Assembly: GCA_041399085.1 (NCBI GenBank)
Contig: JAWKTM010000038.1
Location: forward strand, 3,322 to 67,321
Direction of reading: 5' to 3'
Source: JAWKTM01 sp041399085
GTDB lineage: Bacteria > Planctomycetota > Planctomycetia > Pirellulales > Pirellulaceae
DNA length: 64,000 nucleotides
Part shown: positions 19,413-29,037 of the stretch, piece after piece
Layout of the letters: the number at the start of each line of letters is the position of its first letter
Numbering within the stretch: position 1 is the stretch's first letter
Notes under the pieces: generated by a model
The model's database searches: none
Told to the model about the DNA's origin: nothing
What the model saw: only the letters and a program-made list of their open reading frames with translations
Position numbers and translations under genes: made by a program

Positions 19413-19994
19413 ATGAAGATCACCTGCTTTACGCGACGGTTGGCGTTGCTGTTGTTGGCTGCCGGTTTCGTGCCCGCGGTCAGCGGCGGCGACCGGCACT
19501 ACCATCCGCGCTACGTGATGCCGCCGCTCGGTTCGATCAGCGACGAGATTTGGCAGCGGCAAGAACACAATGCCGAAGCCAGCGACTTTGTGGTGTATCA
19601 ACACGAATTCAAGCTGAATGGCATCCGGTTGAATTGGGCCGGCGAGGACCATGTGAAGCAAATCGCCATGCGGTTGCAGTCCGGCCAGGATTTCCCGGTC
19701 GTGATCGAACGCAGCGTCACGACCGCTCGCGAAGATACGACTTACAAGTATCCAGTCCATCCGAATCCCGAGTTGGACTTGCGTCGCCGCGAAGTGATCG
19801 TGCAGGCGCTGTTGGCGATGGGCGTGACCGACGCCGACGAGCGTGTGGTCGTGGCTCCCGCATTCGCCCAAGGTTTCAAGGCTACGGAAGCAGCCGCGAC
19901 CTACTTGCGAGGCATTATGGGCGGTGCTGGCGGCGGCGGCGGTGGATTCGGCGGCGGCGGCGGTGGTTTTGGTGGCGGCGGCGGGTTCTTCTAA
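19413..19994 (+). CDS. Small exported protein with glycine-rich tail, possible CpaD-like partner
   Basis: A 193-residue protein from the ATG at 19413, supported by an AGGAAACG ribosome site. It has a signal peptide (LALLLLAAGFVPAVSGG), a globular middle part with VYQHEFKLNGIRLNWAGEDH and a predicted alpha/beta pattern that resembles CpaD/OmpA-like peptidoglycan-side domains, and a C-terminal tail of Gly-Gly-Gly-Phe repeats. It lies 81 bp after the secretin and 257 bp before the TPR gene. The CpaD link is inferred mostly from position; residues VVVAPAFAQGF are CpaD-like but weak. Confidence 0.55.
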   Translation: MKITCFTRRLALLLLAAGFVPAVSGGDRHYHPRYVMPPLGSISDEIWQRQEHNAEASDFVVYQHEFKLNGIRLNWAGEDHVKQIAMRLQSGQDFPVVIERSVTTAREDTTYKYPVHPNPELDLRRREVIVQALLAMGVTDADERVVVAPAFAQGFKATEAAATYLRGIMGGAGGGGGGFGGGGGGFGGGGGFF

Positions 19995-20251
19995 ACCTGG
20001 CCGAAGTCGTCGACAACCGCATCGCGCCTGAACCGGCGAAGCCAGTCGCAAGCTGGGCTTCTCGATAACACGACGATACAACGAACCGCATCGCGCTCGC
20101 CGAGCGCGGTGCGGATTTATCCGATTCACGGTCCAACGACTAATCCGACCGCGAACGAACAGGCTTTTCCAAACGCAATCGAAACGGCTTTTCCATTTCG
20201 CGATTCCGCGACGACCGTTTCCACTGCCCAAACAAGTCAGGGACGACCGCC

Positions 20252-22257
20252 ATGAAAGTTAGCGTTCGCGCGATGCTGTTGGCACTTTCGCTCAGTTTCT
20301 TCGCCGGCCAGGCCCACGCGGTGCCATTCTTCAGCAAGAAGCCGGAGCAGACGGCTCAGCCCGCCCCGCTCAACTTGGCGAATTCGAACGCCGACACCGG
20401 CAAGAGCAAGTTCGGACTGCCCAAGCTCCCTTGGAGCAGCGACAAGGAAGTCGAACCGATGTCCGAACCGTTGGTCGAGCGGAACGTATCGCCCGAGCAA
20501 CAACTGGAAGGCCAGATCTCGCTGGCCCGGCTTTCGGAACGTCGCGGCCAAGTCGAACAGGCCGAGGAAATGTACAAGGCGTTGGTGGCCCGCCATCCGC
20601 GACTGGCGGTGCCGCGTCATCGCTTGGGCGTGATCGAAGCTCGCCGCGGAAACTACGAAGCCGCCGATCACCATTTCCAAGCCGCCCTGTCGATCGACTC
20701 GCACAATGCCGAACTGCTGTCCGACGCGGCTTACTCGTGCTATCTGCAAAACCGCTTCGAGGAAGCGGAAGCACTTTACAAACGGGCTTACACCGCCGCT
20801 CCGAACGACGCCCGGCTCTGCAACAACTATGGCATGTTGCTGACCGAACTAGGCCATGTCGACCAAGCGCTGGCGATGTTTCGCAAAGCCACGTCGGAGG
20901 CCGAAGCCCACGCCAATGTCGGCTACGTGCTCGTGCAGCTTGGCGAGTTCGATCAAGCTCGCAAGCATTTCGACTACGCGTTGACGCTGAACCCCGAGCT
21001 GCGAAGCGCGGCGCACGCGCTATTGCAGTTGGCCGAACAGGGCGAGCGCGCCAAGCTGGCGAAACTCGCGCCGCAGAATCAACCATCCGCCTCCGAACGA
21101 CAGCCCGAGTCGTTGGTGCAAGCCATCGGCGAGCAGATGAATTCGCCGGCCGCGATTGTGGATGCCAATTCACAACGGTCGGGCGGCGCTCCGCAAGCAA
21201 GTCTTCCCCGATCCATGCCGAACGCATCGGCCGGCGAGCCGACTCGCGCAACTCCGGTCGAGTCGCGGGCTTTGCACCCATCGAAACGGCCGCGGTCGAG
21301 ACGCCTCGGTCCGCGGTTTCCAGCGCCGCCCACGACACTCGACCGACATCGCCAGCCGAAACATCGGCAATGGAATTAGGCAGCAACTACGCCGCGCGGA
21401 TGCAGCCAGCGGCGAGCGCGCGGCGCACTCCGACTGCGGAGGACGCCAAGCAGCCGACGGAGACGAACTGGCCTGGTGCGCAACCGGTCGCCGTGGCAAG
21501 CGACGTGCCCGGCGCCAGTTCGCCGCGAATCGCATCAGAGCAACTGCCGATTGGCAAGCCGCCCGTAGCCATGGCCGCTCCCCAACCATTGGTCACCAAG
21601 TCCGAACGGATCGCGCCGATCTACCGTTCCAGCGAAGATCCGCAAGTCAAACAACGGATGGAGTCGATCGCCGCGGCCGAAGCCGAGCGACAGGCGGCCG
21701 AGACGTCCGCGAAGGCTCAAGGCGTCGTGACGGCCGCGAAGATGACGCCGGTCGAAGTGAGCAACACGCCATCCGAAGATCGAACGCCGTCGGTCGCATC
21801 GCATTTCAACACGCGCGGACGCGGCGGTATGCCGAAGCCGCTCAACCCAACGCTGCCCGCTTCACCGCTGAGCGGCAACGGGACACTCAACGGCGGCAGC
21901 ATTCCCTCGCCACAACAAATGTTCGACACGGCCAACCATCTCGCGCCGATCGTTTCGCCACAGGAAATGCAGCAGCGACACGTGCAACAAATCCAAGAGC
22001 AGATGCTGGCGCCCGCCGGCCTCTCGGCGAACAAAGGCCCGCGAGCGTTGAATCTGAACCCGCACGCCAACGCGGTGCGACCGATTCAGCAGTCCAGCAG
22101 CTTGCCGTCAATCCAATCAGCAACTGGCCCGACACCCGCGGCCGACTCGCCGAATCCGGCTGCCGCACCGGCCGTAGCACCGGCCACAACTCGAGCGGTC
22201 AAGCCGCAATCGACGTCCGGCGGGACGGGCCTATCTCGCTTCTTCTCGACGAAATAG
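20252..22257 (+). pseudogene. TadD-like TPR protein, single frameshift
   Basis: The first frame (20252 to about 21262) encodes a signal peptide (LLALSLSFFAGQAHA) and several tetratricopeptide units: RRGQVEQAEEMYKALVARHP, YEAADHHFQAALSIDSHNAE, FEEAEALYKRAYTAAPNDA. The second frame, from about 21262 to 22257, continues with a proline/alanine-rich tail (FAPIETAAVETPRSAVS, then a long low-complexity stretch ending GLSRFFSTK). A one-base slip near 21262 joins them, and the joined product would be about 668 residues. The slip lies in low-complexity DNA, so a sequencing error is plausible. Position after a secretin gene and the TPR content suggest a TadD-type pilus lipoprotein-like assembly factor, although no lipobox is evident. 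Confidence 0.75.
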
Positions 22258-22566
22258 CCGCGACGGAGAACCCGCGGCTCGGGCATCTTGGGCCGGAGCC
22301 GAACGCCGTTTGCGAAAGCCGCCGTCGCCAGCGAATTCGGCGCGGCGGCATGTCTCGGACCGTCGACGCATCCATGTCCGTTGACATTTTTCCCCCTCCC
22401 GCTGCTTGCCGGGCAGCCGCGCTTGATAAACACTGGAGCTAATCCCGTGTGGGGAAGGTGGTCGTTGCAGCCGCTGTAGGACTCGCGGCGCTTCCGCCTC
22501 CCGCACTAGCGATTCCGTCCCACCTAGTCGCCGCTGGCCCACGTCTTGTCGATAGTCGGAGTGCCT

Positions 22567-23625
22567 TTGAACTCAGACGCTGCGCAAAATCACCCCGAGA
22601 AAACACCCGGTTCGTCGAACGACGCGACGAACGGCGGGGGCGGCGCGCACCGTGATCCGCCGGTGCGAGCCGGGGCGCGCAGTGTCGTGCATACGGGCGA
22701 ACTGTTTCAAACTCAACCGCTCTTGGCCGATGTGGTGATGCACTACTATCCGCCTCGGCGACGGATTTGGACGGCGTTGTTGCTGCCGGCCTTGGCGATG
22801 GGATGCACGATTGTGGTGGCGTTCGTGTCGATCATCGTCTTCGCTCCGATCAACGGCATGCCGTCGGCGCTGGACAACGCCGGACGAGCCAGCCAGTGGG
22901 TCACGGAGTTCGCCGCCACGCGAACCGGCGTGGTGTTGCTGTTGTTGCCGGCGCAGCTCGTGTTGTTGGTCGCCGTCATGATCGGAGCTTTCTTCTCCGA
23001 GGAATCGTTCTCTCGGCGACTCGGTTTGGTGCCCGGCACGTTACCCGTGTGGACTTGGCTGCTGTTCATGGTGTCGACGCCGATCGTCGGCATCTTCACG
23101 TCGATGCTGCTGTCCATGATGGTGGAGAAACCAACGCCGGTGATCGCCTTGCTCGAGACGATCTTTCGCCAGCACAACGATTGGTTCTTTCTCGTCGTAC
23201 TCGGGCTGACCAGCGTCGTGCCGGGCATTGTCGAAGAGCTGATGTTCCGCGGCTATTTGCAGAAGCGACTGACCGAGCGGTTCCCGTCGCAATTGGGCGG
23301 GCTAGTGGCGATCGGCGTCAGCACCACGTTCTTTGCGCTCGTGCATCTCGACTCGGTTCACAGCCTGGGAGTGATCCCGCTGGGATTGTGGCTTGGCTTT
23401 GTGGCGTGGCGATGTCGTTCCACTTGGCCGGCAATACTTTGCCACATGACCAACAACGTGGTCGCCGTGATGGAATCGCGTTACGCCCAGAACGACGATT
23501 TCACCGTGACGCTCGACGGCGTAACGATCACGGTGATGATCATTTCCAGCATCGCATTCATCGCGAGCCTCACGATTCTGTTCAACGACCGCCTCGACCG
23601 CCCCCGCCGCATGCTGGCCGGCTAA
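22567..23625 (+). CDS. CPBP-family intramembrane protease
   Basis: About 352 residues with a disordered N-terminus and at least seven membrane segments. The three CPBP (Abi, CAAX-protease-like) motifs are present: EELMFRGYL (Glu-Glu-x-x-x-Arg), FALVHLD, and HMTNN. These form the glutamate/histidine active site that cleaves substrates in the membrane. Several starts are possible: TTG 22546, GTG 22561 or TTG 22567. The last has CGGAG at a normal distance and is chosen with low certainty. The 309 bp between the TPR gene and this start show no separate feature. Confidence 0.85.
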   Translation: MNSDAAQNHPEKTPGSSNDATNGGGGAHRDPPVRAGARSVVHTGELFQTQPLLADVVMHYYPPRRRIWTALLLPALAMGCTIVVAFVSIIVFAPINGMPSALDNAGRASQWVTEFAATRTGVVLLLLPAQLVLLVAVMIGAFFSEESFSRRLGLVPGTLPVWTWLLFMVSTPIVGIFTSMLLSMMVEKPTPVIALLETIFRQHNDWFFLVVLGLTSVVPGIVEELMFRGYLQKRLTERFPSQLGGLVAIGVSTTFFALVHLDSVHSLGVIPLGLWLGFVAWRCRSTWPAILCHMTNNVVAVMESRYAQNDDFTVTLDGVTITVMIISSIAFIASLTILFNDRLDRPRRMLAG

Positions 23626-23779
23626 GCCAACCGCTCATTGTGTCATTCAACCTTTCGAGCGATTCAGCCACGCCCATCGAAGACTCTGGGCGTGCCACCC
23701 AACCGTCACGGGGAGAACGAGGCTCCCGTCGAGCCCTCGTGCTCTGGGGTCGAGCGAAGCGAGCCGCCAGACGCAACGA

Positions 23780-23834
23780 TTGGAGCGGTAGGGCGCGAGC
23801 GCTCCGGTTCCGCGTTACCGGACGCATTAGCGGG
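23780..23834. repeat. Dispersed palindromic element, copy C
   Basis: GGAGCGGTAGGGCGCGAG followed by GCTCCGGTT and TACCGGACGC matches the family but lacks the last arm. It lies in the roughly 360-bp gap between the CPBP gene and the transposase remains. The rest of the gap shows no gene. Confidence 0.65.
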
Positions 23835-23988
23835 CTGTTGATTTACTTGGCGTTTACAAGGGGGATTGGAGGGTGAGAGCGCGTGGACGGTCGTGCTTCT
23901 TGGAGGCGAGTGACTTCGGCGGTCCCAGGCGGCGTGGTGGATGTCTCAGGGCGAACAGGGACGGGGGATTTGCTTGCCCATTCTTCCT

Positions 23989-25637
23989 TTATTTGCGGGT
24001 TAGGCGTTCTTGTGGCTTAGTCAGGCGCAGCACCGCCCAGCGGCTCATGAGTTTCTTCGCTGGAACGCCGTCGCACCAGTTGCCACTCTTGGCCCACGCC
24101 TTCGATTCCGCGTAGCAAAAAGCTACGCAGGTCCAAGCAGGCTTTGATCACCGCGAACGGCGTCTCGCCGAAATGTTGACGACGCGAGTAGGCCGTTTGA
24201 GACGCCTCGGTCTTCATCCGCTGGCGATGACGGCGCGGCGAGCACCTTCGTGTCTGTCGCATCACTTCGCGCCCCGCTTCGACTTCGGGTTCTTACGACA
24301 ACGGTCGGCCAACGGGCAGCCCTCACAATCATGGCAAGTATAAGTATGTCGTTGGACCGGCTTGCCGCCTTTATAAGTGGTATTCTCTGTCGTGCGATGT
24401 GGCAGCGGTTTGCCGGCCGGGCAGTAATAGTCGGCTTGCTCATCATAGATGAATGCCGATTTATCAAAACGTTTGGTCTGGGGATTCATCGGCAGGCGGT
24501 TGAGATCCTTTACCGCGACCGGTTGTGTGAGATCCTCACGCACCGCCGGGTTCATGTGATTTTGTCTCGGCCAGCGGTCCGATCAATTCCACATCTCTGG
24601 CTTCCGCGCCAAGGTCAGATTCTCGCCGGTGGTATAAGCCGAGTCGACCAACGCCCGCTCTACTTCCACATCAAAGTCCGATTGCACGGTGTCGATGATG
24701 GAACCCAACTGATCGTGCTCGACATTGCCGATCACCACGTCCGCCATCACAATCATCCCACAGCCCGTCTCGGTCGTGACCATCGGCGTGTAGTTCGCCG
24801 CGTAGCCACCTTCTTTGTTCGGCAAGATGCGGCTGTCTGGGTCGGTCTTCGGCAGCTGAGCCGGACCCTGGCTACCATAAGTTTTACGCACCTCATCCAT
24901 GGCCTTCGTCGTTTCCATAAGAGCCGCCAGTTGCTCGCGACGCGTCTGCAAGTTGGCGACCGCTGTCGGCAAACGATCCGCCGAGATATCTTCGCCAAGC
25001 AGGTCTTCGTCCAGCGAATCGTTGGCTTCCAGCGTCGCCAAGGCCTCGACGATCTGTGAGTCCAATTGCTCTAACGCCCGCGCCAGCCGCTCGCTGGTCC
25101 ACGTCTTATACCGATTCGCATTGGCCAGCACCCGAGTGCCGTCAATACACAGTTCCGCTAGGTTCGCGATCTTCAGATTAATGGCCAGTTGGACCATCTG
25201 CCGAAGATGCCCCGCAGCTCTGGCTGTGCCGGCGGCGAAATTGCTGAGCGTCGCGTATCGATCCGCTGCCCCGATGTGAGCCAGCCAGTCGATCGAGTGC
25301 TTCAGCTCATATTCCATCTGCCGGCTGCCGCGAATTCGCCGAAGCATGGCAAACAATAGAGTCTTAGCCAACACGCTGGATGAATCGGCGGCTGGCCATG
25401 AGACCCATGATAGCTGCTTCCCACGGGCGCCCAGTCCAACCGATCCAGGATCTCAACCACCAAGCGAACTGGATGATCCGCCGGAATGAGCTCTTCCAAA
25501 GCCGCAGGGGAATCAACACCAGTTGCCGCGAGCCACCGCATGCATCTGCTTAGTAATTCGCCTTCCGAGTTCGTCGACTCATCGCCCTGCCTCCCCGCCA
25601 GCATCCACCAACCAATCCCCACTCTCCGGCCGCCCAA
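23989..25637 (-). mobile_element. IS1182-type transposase remnant, several frameshifts
   Basis: Pieces of one DDE transposase lie in order on the minus strand. The N-terminal part (25637 to about 25370) has LIPADHPVRLVVEILDRLDW. The middle (25374-24583) has AKTLLFAMLRRIRGSRQMEY, IDGTRVLANANR, LPNKEGGYAANYTP and VDSAYTTGEN. The cysteine-rich part (24555-24262) has CHDCEGCPLADRC. The C-terminal part ends near 23989 (RRQHFGETPFAVIK, SRWAVLRLTK). At least four frame changes separate them. The order and motifs match IS1182-family transposases of about 500 residues. Terminal inverted repeats and a target duplication were not found, so element ends are approximate. Confidence 0.82.
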
Positions 25638-25743
25638 AGTCTAGCAATCCAAAACCAATCGCCTACTCCTCCCCACCACTCAATGTGCGCATACACAAAC
25701 CCACACCGCTGCAAGGCGCCGTTCCGCTTTTATGTGAAGCTCG

Positions 25744-25780
25744 TTTAAGAAGAAAGCCCGATCGGTTTCGACCGGGCTTC
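25744..25780 (-). terminator. Rho-independent terminator after the hemerythrin gene
   Basis: AAGCCCGATCGG and CGACCGGGCTT form a stem of about ten pairs around a short loop (25754-25779). Read on the minus strand, the hairpin is followed by TTTCTTCTTAAACG. It sits just downstream of the minus-strand stress-protein/hemerythrin pair. Confidence 0.7.
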
Positions 25781-25817
25781 CCAGCGACCGTTGCGGCTCT
25801 CGATTGTCGCTCACTCA

Positions 25818-26324
25818 TCATCGAGAACTCCGTGTGTCGCTGTCGGGGATATTTCACGCGATGCGGCATTCGCGGCTCGCTCCATCGACACGTTGGGCCG
25901 CGTTCCAGCAGCTTGTTTTCGTGAGCCTCAGATCTGCGCGCAACCGCGTGGCAAACGTTTGGTATCGCGTGGCCAATTGCGGCAACTCGGGTTGTTCGCC
26001 GGATTGAGCGATCAGTTGATCCAGCTCCGCCAGCAAGTCCCGATGCTCGTGCTCCAAGTTGAATGCCTCGGTGGACAGCGTCGGGCAACGAGCCACGGCT
26101 TCCTCGATGCAACCGCCTTCCTCTTCTTCCAGGAAGTGCTGAGCCAACCGATTGCGAAGCCGCCGGAGGCTGTCGGTCACGTTCTTATTCACCTTGCGAG
26201 CGGAATGCATAGCCTGTGCGGCCAATTCGGATTCCAAATCGTGAGTCGCTTCGTTCAAGCGACGGTGTTCGTCGCGCAAATGGACGACGAACGCTCGGCT
26301 GTCAGAGGTAAAAGTTTGGTTCAT
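25818..26324 (-). CDS. Hemerythrin-type (HHE) cation-binding protein, 3' end uncertain
   Basis: A four-helix HHE protein from the ATG at 26324. The metal-ligand histidines appear in HLRDEHRRL, AQHFLEEEEGG and EHEHRDLL. The last ligand segment (HENKLL, near 25918) falls in another frame, so the reading frame slips near 25925. With one or two corrections the frame would end at 25818; without them it stays open to 25854 in a non-homologous tail. Proteins of this kind bind a di-iron site and serve in oxygen or NO sensing or iron handling. It follows the universal stress gene by eight bases, so they are one operon. Confidence 0.78.
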
Positions 26325-26332
26325 CGGACACC

Positions 26333-26773
26333 TCATTTCTCAGGATCAGACCGCGGTTGTCGGAAAGTCAACACTGGACACTGAGCCCGCCGCACGACCG
26401 CCTCCGCGACGCTGCCCATCACCATGCGGGATAAGCCTGTGCGTCCGTGAGTTCCCATTACGATCATGTCAACGTGCTCTTCCTCGGCCAGCCGCGCTAC
26501 CGCGGCCGCTGGGTCTCCCGTTACTAACCGATGCTCGTAAGGCACCGCCTCGTCGTCCGGCTTGATTTCCTGCAACATCCGTTGCAGATCCTCGGTTGCC
26601 GGATCGGGAATCCCGTAGTACATCTCGCCGCCTCCATACGCGACTGGTGGCTCCTCCACATGCACAATCAGCAAGGTTGCCCCGTTATCCCGAGCCAAAG
26701 AAGTTGCCAAATGCAAGGCAGCGTCGCCGGTGTGCGAGAAATCTGTGGGGAACAGAATCTTCTTGATGTTCAT
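26333..26773 (-). CDS. Universal stress protein (UspA family)
   Basis: A 146-residue single-domain UspA protein. The N-terminus KKILFPTDFSHTGDAAL carries the nucleotide-contacting Asp. The ATP-binding signature appears as GTHGRTGLSRMVMGSVAEAV (Gly-2x-Gly-9x-Gly-Ser), so this is probably an ATP-binding type. The ATG at 26773 is used rather than one five codons upstream. It is the first gene of a two-gene operon with the hemerythrin protein, a pairing that suits an oxygen or redox stress response. Confidence 0.92.
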   Translation of the reverse strand: MNIKKILFPTDFSHTGDAALHLATSLARDNGATLLIVHVEEPPVAYGGGEMYYGIPDPATEDLQRMLQEIKPDDEAVPYEHRLVTGDPAAAVARLAEEEHVDMIVMGTHGRTGLSRMVMGSVAEAVVRRAQCPVLTFRQPRSDPEK

Positions 26774-27173
26774 GGCGACACCTCTCATAGAAAAGAACTG
26801 TTCATTAACGTTGTCTTAACCCGCAAGTTAGGTGCCTATTATTAGACATCTTTATACCGCCATAAAAACCACGTTCGTCTTAATCCTACGGTCCTTCAAG
26901 CGTGCGATTCCGACCGATCAGTGTGGCCGGCCGCACAGTCGCGAGCACTGGCCGCACCGTGAGCGAAGGTCTTTCAATCGTGCCGATTGCACGGATTTTG
27001 AGGATTGCGACAAGCGTTGGAGTGTGCGAGCAGAGCACTGCCTCGACACATCCATTCGCGGGGGAGCCCGCTTAAATCCGCTTCCACGATCGTTAGACTG
27101 TCGGGCCGTGGCAACGTCGTATTCAAGCATCGCGGCCAGCGAACCGATTTCCTCCTACGGTAAAGGAACTCCC
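26774..27173. other. Divergent intergenic region, no gene seen
   Basis: These 400 bp lie between the minus-strand stress gene and the plus-strand SIS isomerase. The frame that enters the isomerase stays open through much of it but shows no recognisable protein and no codon pattern like its neighbours. It probably holds the promoters of both units. No repeats or RNA genes were seen. Confidence 0.4.
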
Positions 27174-27779
27174 GTGCTCGGCGCAACATTATCCGCCCCC
27201 GATTATTTGGCTCGCCTTCAGTCCGAAATCGAACGTGTGAATCAAGACGAACTGCGGCAATGGGCCGACTTGATCTACAACGCTTGGGAGAACGGTCGCT
27301 TCGTCTTCATTTTCACTGGCAGAAGGCACGACGGCCAGCCACATGGCCGAGGACTTGGGCAAGAGCACGCTGCGTGAAGCGGATTTGCACGACGAATCCA
27401 AGCGGCGGCTGAAGGTGCTGAGCCTGACGGACAACGCCGGCTGGCTGATGGCCGTCGGCAACGACTTGGCTTACGACCAGATTTTCGTTCAGCAGTTGAT
27501 GAACTACGGTTCGGAGGGCGATCTCGTGATCGCGATCAGCGGTTCGGGGAATAGTCCGAATGTGTTGAACGCCGTCGATTGGGCCAACCGACACGGACTC
27601 GTCACGCTGGGACTGACCGGCTACAAGGGCGGCCGCTTGCGTGAGTTGGCGCGGCATGGCCTGCACGTGGATTTGATGGACATGGGCATGGTCGAAAGCA
27701 TCCACCATGCCTGTTCCATTGGGTGCTAAACGATGTGTTCGCTCGCATCAACAGCGAAGGCCGCTACGCTGGCGTGTAG
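27174..27779 (+). pseudogene. SIS-domain phosphosugar isomerase (GmhA-like), frameshifted
   Basis: A roughly 200-residue SIS protein in three pieces. The first (from GTG 27174, with an AAAGGA site) has YLARLQSEIERVNQDELRQW and ENGRFVFIF. Around 27318-27335 the expected phosphate-binding GNGGSA motif is corrupted and the frame changes. The second piece (27343 to about 27690) has ASHMAEDLGKSTL just upstream, AYDQIFVQQL, VIAISGSGNSPNVL and LVTLGLTGYKGG. A third slip near 27690 leads to FHWVLNDVFARIN, ending at 27777-27779. Relatives isomerise sedoheptulose-7-phosphate or related sugars. Damage in the GNGGSA motif would abolish function if real. A ROK kinase follows 57 bp later. Confidence 0.75.
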
Positions 27780-27836
27780 TTTGGCTGCCGGGCGTCGCCG
27801 GACCTTTCCAAAATCGAATCTGTTGCGAGTGAGCCG

Positions 27837-28874
27837 ATGCTGCTGGGAATTGAGATTGGTGGAACCAAGTTGCAACTGGGTGTGAGCGATCGCGCCGATG
27901 GCGAATTTGCCGCGTTCGAGAGGTTTGATATCGACGCGGCGCGCGGCGCGACCGGAATCCTGGAGCAGATCGAGCGTGGCGCCGCGACGCTGGCCCAGTC
28001 GCATCCGATTGATCGCATCGGTGTTGGTTTTGGCGGACCGGTTGATTCGTCGCGTGGCGTTACCACGAAGAGCCATCAGTCACATATTGGGACTCGTTTC
28101 CGCTCGCCGCGTGGCTGACGAACATCGTGAAAGCACCGGCCGTGATCGGAAATGATTGCGACGCGCCGCTCTGGCGGAAGTTGACATCAGCGCAGCGGAC
28201 GCAGTAGCCGCTCGACGTTCTACGTCACCGTGGGCACGGGAATCGGCGGCGGTTATGTCGTGGACGGGAAGCTGCAAGGCGCGGGGCGTCCGGCCAGCGC
28301 CGAGATCGGCCACCTGCGACCGGGGCCACATGCGGATCGGCCCGACGAAACCGTCGAGTCGCTGGCCAGCGGCTGGGGCATTGTCGCGGCGGCTCAGAAA
28401 CGAATCAGCGGCGAAGTCACGCCGCCGCTCGATTCCATTCGAGGCCAGCACGGGCCGCAAACGCCACTGGCTTTGAAGAAACGCATTCACGATGTCGAGC
28501 AAGCCGACCAGGAATACGTCCGCGATCTGCTGAATCGCTGCAACGGGGACATCGATTCGCTGACGGCCAAGCAAGTGGCTCAAGCCGCAGCGGAAGGCAA
28601 CCAAATCGCCACGGCGGTCGTTCAGCATGCGATTCAGACGCTGGGCTGGGCGATCGCTCAAGTCATCACGTTGCTCGCGCCCGAAACCGTGGTCGTTGGA
28701 GGCGGCGTGTCGTTGATCGGCGAGCAAATGTTTTTCGCGCCGCTGCGCGAGCAAGTCGCGCGATACGTGTTTCCCCCGTTGGCGAAACAGTATCGCATCG
28801 TACCGGCGGAACTCGGCGAAGCAGTGGTCGTCCACGGCGCGATCGCGCTGGCCGCTCAAAGCTTGCCGGCGTAA
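27837..28874 (+). pseudogene. ROK-family sugar kinase, frameshifted in the middle
   Basis: The N-terminal part MLLGIEIGGTKLQLGVSD carries the DxGGTK-like phosphate motif (here EIGGTK). Frame changes near 28077 and about 28160-28220 break the region that reads SFPLAAWLTNIVKAPAVIGN-DCD and then YVTVGTGIGGGYVVDGKL. The C-terminal half is intact to 28874 (SAEIGHLRPG, ETVVVGGGVSL). The usual ROK cysteine cluster (CxCGxxGC) is not present in the readable part. Relatives phosphorylate glucose, N-acetylglucosamine or fructose. Pairing with a SIS isomerase suggests one sugar-phosphate pathway. Indels may be sequencing errors. Confidence 0.8.
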
Positions 28875-28920
28875 ATCCAACGCCCCATCGTGCCGCCAAG
28901 CGATCAGCTCACTCAAACCG

Positions 28921-28986
28921 CTTGTAGCGGCAGGGCGCGAGCCCTCCGGTTACGCGATACGGGCCGGCTCGCGCCGTTCCGCTAAA
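28921..28986. repeat. Dispersed palindromic element, copy D
   Basis: TTGTAGCGGCAGGGCGCGAG, CCCTCCGGTT and CTCGCGCCGTTCCGC form a full-length copy, close to copy A. It sits between the convergent ROK kinase and YCF48-type genes. Confidence 0.8.
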
Positions 28987-29037
28987 GCAACAAGTTGTTT
29001 TCGGTCGCGTCCCGATTCGCTCGCGGGATCAACCGGC

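Noticed and set aside
18096..20231. 711-codon open frame on the minus strand
   Set aside because: It lies opposite the secretin and glycine-rich genes, whose proteins carry clear family motifs. The antisense frame has low-complexity histidine/arginine-rich sequence, as expected of a shadow in GC-rich DNA.
20431..21250. Plus-strand frame opening inside the TPR gene ahead of the tail
   Set aside because: The upstream part of this frame is arginine-rich and not homologous. Only the portion after about 21262 continues the TPR protein, so a frameshift explains it better than a separate 608-residue gene.
26832..27173. N-terminal extension of the SIS isomerase gene
   Set aside because: The frame is open upstream to 26832, but the sequence is unlike any SIS protein, and a GTG with an AAAGGA site at 27174 gives the expected N-terminus.
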